Shown here: positions 61,081 through 64,000 of the stretch, in pieces
Layout of the letters: every line of letters starts with the position of its first letter
Numbering within the stretch: position 1 is the first letter of the stretch
From: Actinomyces qiguomingii
GTDB lineage: Bacteria; Actinomycetota; Actinomycetes; Actinomycetales; Actinomycetaceae
Assembly (NCBI RefSeq): GCF_004102025.1
Contig: NZ_CP025228.1
Span: forward strand, 186,001-250,000
Direction: 5' to 3'
DNA length: 64,000 nt
The notes under the pieces: generated by a model
What the model saw: only the letters and a program-made list of their open reading frames with translations
Database searches by the model: none
Told to the model about the DNA's origin: nothing
Position numbers and translations under genes: made by a program

Positions 61081-64000
61081 TTAGGCCTGCGCGATCCGCA
61101 GGGTGAGGATCTGGAAAGGGCGCAGCTCGAAAACGGCGGTCAGCGCGCCCGTCTGCTCTCCGCCGATGCCCTCGGCGGGAACGGTGCGCAGACGGGCATC
61201 CTCGCTCGCTCGCTCTAGCAGGTCGGTGGCCTCCACCGAGGCGGCGGCGAAGCCGGTGGTGAGTGTGCCGCGGGTACGAGCCCCAAGCGACTCATACAGG
61301 CGGACGACGACGTCACCGCTGCGGTCCTCGGCGAGTTTGACCGCCTCCACCACCACGCCGGCGCCCTCCACGGACACAAGCGGGGCGAGCTCCCGGGCGC
61401 CGGTGACCATACGTTCGGGCAGGTTGAAAGCGTATCCCTCCCGCACGGCGTCGTCGATCGTTGCCCCCGGGCGCAGCGCCACCCGCAGCCGGTGCCGCCC
61501 CTGGTCGGCCTCCGGGTCCGGGAACAGGGGGGCCCGCAGCAGGGACAGGCGCACCGTAGTCGTGGGGTGGCCGGAGGCGTCCACGTCCCGGGTGACGTCA
61601 TGCCCGTAGGTGGAGTCGTTCAACACCGCCACCCCGTAACCCGGCTCGCCCACATGAATCCAGCGGTGGGCGCAGACCTCGTAGCGGGCGGCGTCCCAGG
61701 AAGTGTTCTGATGCGTCGGGCGGGACACGTGCCCGAACTGCATCTGCGCGGTGGAGGCGTCCGCCACCAGGTCCAACGGGAAGGCCAGCTTGAGCAGCTG
61801 CTGCCGCTCGTGCCAGTCAACGTCGAAGTCGAAGACCACCTGCTTGGCTCCCGGGCGCAGGCGGATGCGCTCCACCAGCGTGGAGGCCCGCCCGAGGGCG
61901 CGGGTGAGGCGCACGCAGGCGCCCTCCGCGTCCTGCATTACCTCCAGGCCCCGTACGTCAAGCACGTCCGTGCCCGTGTGCCGGTACTCGACGTCGATGT
62001 CCCAGGCGTCCCACTGTCGCGGAGTGTCGCGGTGCAGCTGCAACAGGCCCGCCCGGGTGCCGGACGGAAGCAGCTCCCGGTCGGCCTCCAGGTCGACCAC
62101 CGAGGTCAGGGTCCCGGCGGCATCGACCACCAGGCGGAGCAGCCCGTTGCCGATGACCCATTCGGTCCCGGACCGCTCCACCGACACCTCGCCTACGGCG
62201 GGCACCGGTTCAGCGGCGCCCAGTGCGGGCACGCCGTCGCGCGGCGCCGGGCCGGCGTTGAGCAGCAGCGGTGTATCCCCGCTTCCCACAAGCGCGGCGA
62301 CGGCGTCGCCGATCACCGCCTCTAGCGTGCGCGTGACCTCGGCGTACTCGGCCTCCGTGCGCTGGTACACCCAGCCGATGGAGGTGCCCGGGAGAATGTC
62401 GTGGAACTGGTTGCGCAGCACCGTGCGCCACGACTCCTGCAGGTCCTCGTAGGGGTAGGGCGCGCCCTCGTAGACCGCCGCCGTCGCCGCCCACAGCTCG
62501 GCCTCTCGTAGCAGGTGTTCGCTGCGGCGGTTGCCTTGCTTGGTGCGCAGCTGGGAGGTGTAGGTGCCGCGGTGGAACTCCAGGTACATCTCCCCGTTCC
62601 ACACCGGTAGCCGAGTGCCGCCTCCACCCCCGGCGGCCAGGGACTCGGCCTGGGTGCGTTCGAAGAAGGTGTTCGGACTGCCCAGCTCCACCGTAGGCAC
62701 CCCTTCCAGGCTGCGGAAGCGGTGCGCGGCTGCCAGCATCTCCCGGGTGGGGCCCCCACCGCCGTCGCCGTAGCCGAAAGGCACGATCGAGCTGGTGCTA
62801 ATGCCTTTCTCCGCGAAGTTCGCCTCGGCGTGGCGCAGTTCGGCCACGGTCAGCCGGGCGTTATAGGCGTCCACCGGGGGGAAGTGCGTCAGCACGCGGG
62901 AGCCGTCGATGCCCTCCCAGTAGAAGGTGTGATGCGGCATGTGATCGGTGTCGTTCCAGGACAGCTTCTGGGACAGGAACCAGGTTGACCCTGCGGCCCG
63001 GGCGATCTGAGGCAGTGAGCCGGTGTAGCCGAAGGAGTCCGGCAGCCACACGTCACGCGTTTCCACCCCGAACTCCTCCAGGAAGAAACGTTTCCCTTCA
63101 ATGAACTGGCGGGCGAGCGCCTCCGACCCGGGCATATTCGTGTCCGACTCCAACCACATGCCGCCCACGGGCACGAAGCGTCCCTCGGCCACCCGCTGCC
63201 GGATGCGCTCATACAGCTCCGGTTGGGCCTGCTTGACCCACAGGTACTGTTGGGCGGAGGAACAGGCGAATACGAAGTCCGGGTCCTGGTCCATAAGCGC
63301 CAACGCATTGGAGAAGGTGCGCACGCATTTGCGCACCGTCTCGCGCACCGGCCACAGCCAGGCGGAGTCGATATGCGCGTGCCCGACGGCGAGCACATGG
63401 TGCGCGCTCGCATAGGCCGGGCTGGCAAGCACTCCGGCCAGTTCGGCGCGGGCGGCAGCCGCGGTGCCGGCCACGTCGGCGGGGTCGATCAGGTCGGCGG
63501 CGCGCTCCAGCGCCGTATCGATGCGGGCGCGGCGGGTGGAGTCATCCGGGAGGGCAGCGGCCAGCTCCAGCAGGACGGTCAGGTCCTGGGTCAGTTCCCA
63601 CACGACGTCGTCGCGCAGGCACACATCCACGGCGCCCAGCCGGTAGAGGGGGTTGCTGCCCGCGGTCTCCTTGTAGCCGTAAGGCGTGGGGGAGAAGTCG
63701 AAGTCGCCGGCGACGTCGGGATTGGAGGCGGCCTCGACGTAGACGTCGATCGCATCCGGCCCGCTGTCCCAGGGGACCGTGTGGTTGCGGGGGGAGAGTG
63801 CCTTGATCGCCGTGCCGTCGGGCTGCAGCAGCAGGCCCTCCGCCTGGAAGCCGGGCTGGGTGGGGGTGAAGCCCAGGTCGATGCTCAGCTCTACCTGGGT
63901 GCCCTCCGCCTGGCGCCATGCCGCGGGCACCCGTCCGGTTGCGTGGAACCAGGTGGTGCCCCACGGCGGTCCCCAGGGGGCGCCGACGGCGATGGGGGAG
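61081..64000 (-). CDS. Alpha-mannosidase, glycoside hydrolase family 38 (partial at window end)
   Basis: At least 972 residues; the frame is still open at the window edge (GAPWGPPWGTTWFHATGRVP before the first listed residues), so the true start lies beyond 64000. GH38 catalytic domain: VGHAHIDSAWLWPVRET (zinc ligands), ESDTNMPGSEALARQF, and VWLPDSFGYTGSLPQIAR with the nucleophile Asp. Also VPFGYGDGGGGPTREML, and NQFHDILPGTSIGWVY, the second metal His region. C-terminal beta-sandwich domains follow from about residue 600. No signal peptide is visible in the part seen. It likely trims alpha-mannosides, perhaps from imported glycans, in the cytosol. Confidence 0.93.
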   Translation of the reverse strand, partial: SPIAVGAPWGPPWGTTWFHATGRVPAAWRQAEGTQVELSIDLGFTPTQPGFQAEGLLLQPDGTAIKALSPRNHTVPWDSGPDAIDVYVEAASNPDVAGDFDFSPTPYGYKETAGSNPLYRLGAVDVCLRDDVVWELTQDLTVLLELAAALPDDSTRRARIDTALERAADLIDPADVAGTAAAARAELAGVLASPAYASAHHVLAVGHAHIDSAWLWPVRETVRKCVRTFSNALALMDQDPDFVFACSSAQQYLWVKQAQPELYERIRQRVAEGRFVPVGGMWLESDTNMPGSEALARQFIEGKRFFLEEFGVETRDVWLPDSFGYTGSLPQIARAAGSTWFLSQKLSWNDTDHMPHHTFYWEGIDGSRVLTHFPPVDAYNARLTVAELRHAEANFAEKGISTSSIVPFGYGDGGGGPTREMLAAAHRFRSLEGVPTVELGSPNTFFERTQAESLAAGGGGGTRLPVWNGEMYLEFHRGTYTSQLRTKQGNRRSEHLLREAELWAATAAVYEGAPYPYEDLQESWRTVLRNQFHDILPGTSIGWVYQRTEAEYAEVTRTLEAVIGDAVAALVGSGDTPLLLNAGPAPRDGVPALGAAEPVPAVGEVSVERSGTEWVIGNGLLRLVVDAAGTLTSVVDLEADRELLPSGTRAGLLQLHRDTPRQWDAWDIDVEYRHTGTDVLDVRGLEVMQDAEGACVRLTRALGRASTLVERIRLRPGAKQVVFDFDVDWHERQQLLKLAFPLDLVADASTAQMQFGHVSRPTHQNTSWDAARYEVCAHRWIHVGEPGYGVAVLNDSTYGHDVTRDVDASGHPTTTVRLSLLRAPLFPDPEADQGRHRLRVALRPGATIDDAVREGYAFNLPERMVTGARELAPLVSVEGAGVVVEAVKLAEDRSGDVVVRLYESLGARTRGTLTTGFAAASVEATDLLERASEDARLRTVPAEGIGGEQTGALTAVFELRPFQILTLRIAQA

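Overview
The window is high-GC DNA from an actinobacterium, most probably an Actinomyces-like member of the Actinomycetaceae. The base composition, frequent GTG starts, class Ib NrdF, variant-leucine-repeat membrane proteins and two-gene zeta-type cassette all fit, but this is inferred from protein character, not from a marker gene. I saw no rRNA or tRNA gene and no CRISPR array. Housekeeping islands of uniform high GC alternate with lower-GC accessory segments full of insertion-sequence debris.

Layout. 1-0.8 kb: a P-loop sugar/nucleoside kinase. 1-4.9 kb: three tandem paralogous membrane proteins on the + strand, alternating with opposite-strand remnants of a calpain-like cysteine protease gene; a nearly full protease gene closes the array but carries an in-frame amber codon. 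5.3-14 kb: amidohydrolase, M20 peptidase and DUF885 protein, then a divergent TrmB-type regulator / DUF2000 pair with a 21-bp operator-like palindrome. 14.4-16 kb: NhaC-type antiporter. 16.3-29.4 kb: a lower-GC accessory island with two paralogous 50-residue Cys-rich proteins, each behind a long poly-G tract, two variant-leucine-repeat membrane proteins (one frameshifted inside a proline-rich repeat), and a VWA / PP2C / kinase set of the TerY-P triad type. The kinase is frameshifted and appears split by IS debris. 29.6-31.6 kb: an IS630-type element with an IS5-type element nested inside it.

31.8-48.2 kb is mostly chromosomal core: nrdF, an iron-type ABC importer in three genes, an adjacent two-component system, a glycosyltransferase, a large phosphatase-fold membrane protein, prephenate dehydratase, a diacylglycerol-kinase-like protein and an OxyR-type regulator. 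48.4-50.9 kb: a zeta-type toxin with an altered Walker A motif, its overlapping partner, and a broken duplicate of the partner. 51-52.3 kb: IS remnants. 52.4-56.3 kb: serS, a HAD phosphatase and a solute-binding lipoprotein. 57.2-58.3 kb: divergent nitroreductase and MerR regulator. 59.2-60.8 kb: an IS3-like element with terminal inverted repeats. 61.1-64 kb: a GH38 alpha-mannosidase that runs off the window.

Two themes stand out. The first is decayed or switchable conflict and surface systems: protease/inhibitor array, triad, zeta cassette, phase-variable tracts. The second is several families of non-coding repeats: seven arrays of a 22-bp tandem unit, a 126-bp element with terminal inverted repeats, a GGTCGT hairpin element, and a five-box 20-bp-periodic array. 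Several of these share sequence and sit between operons.
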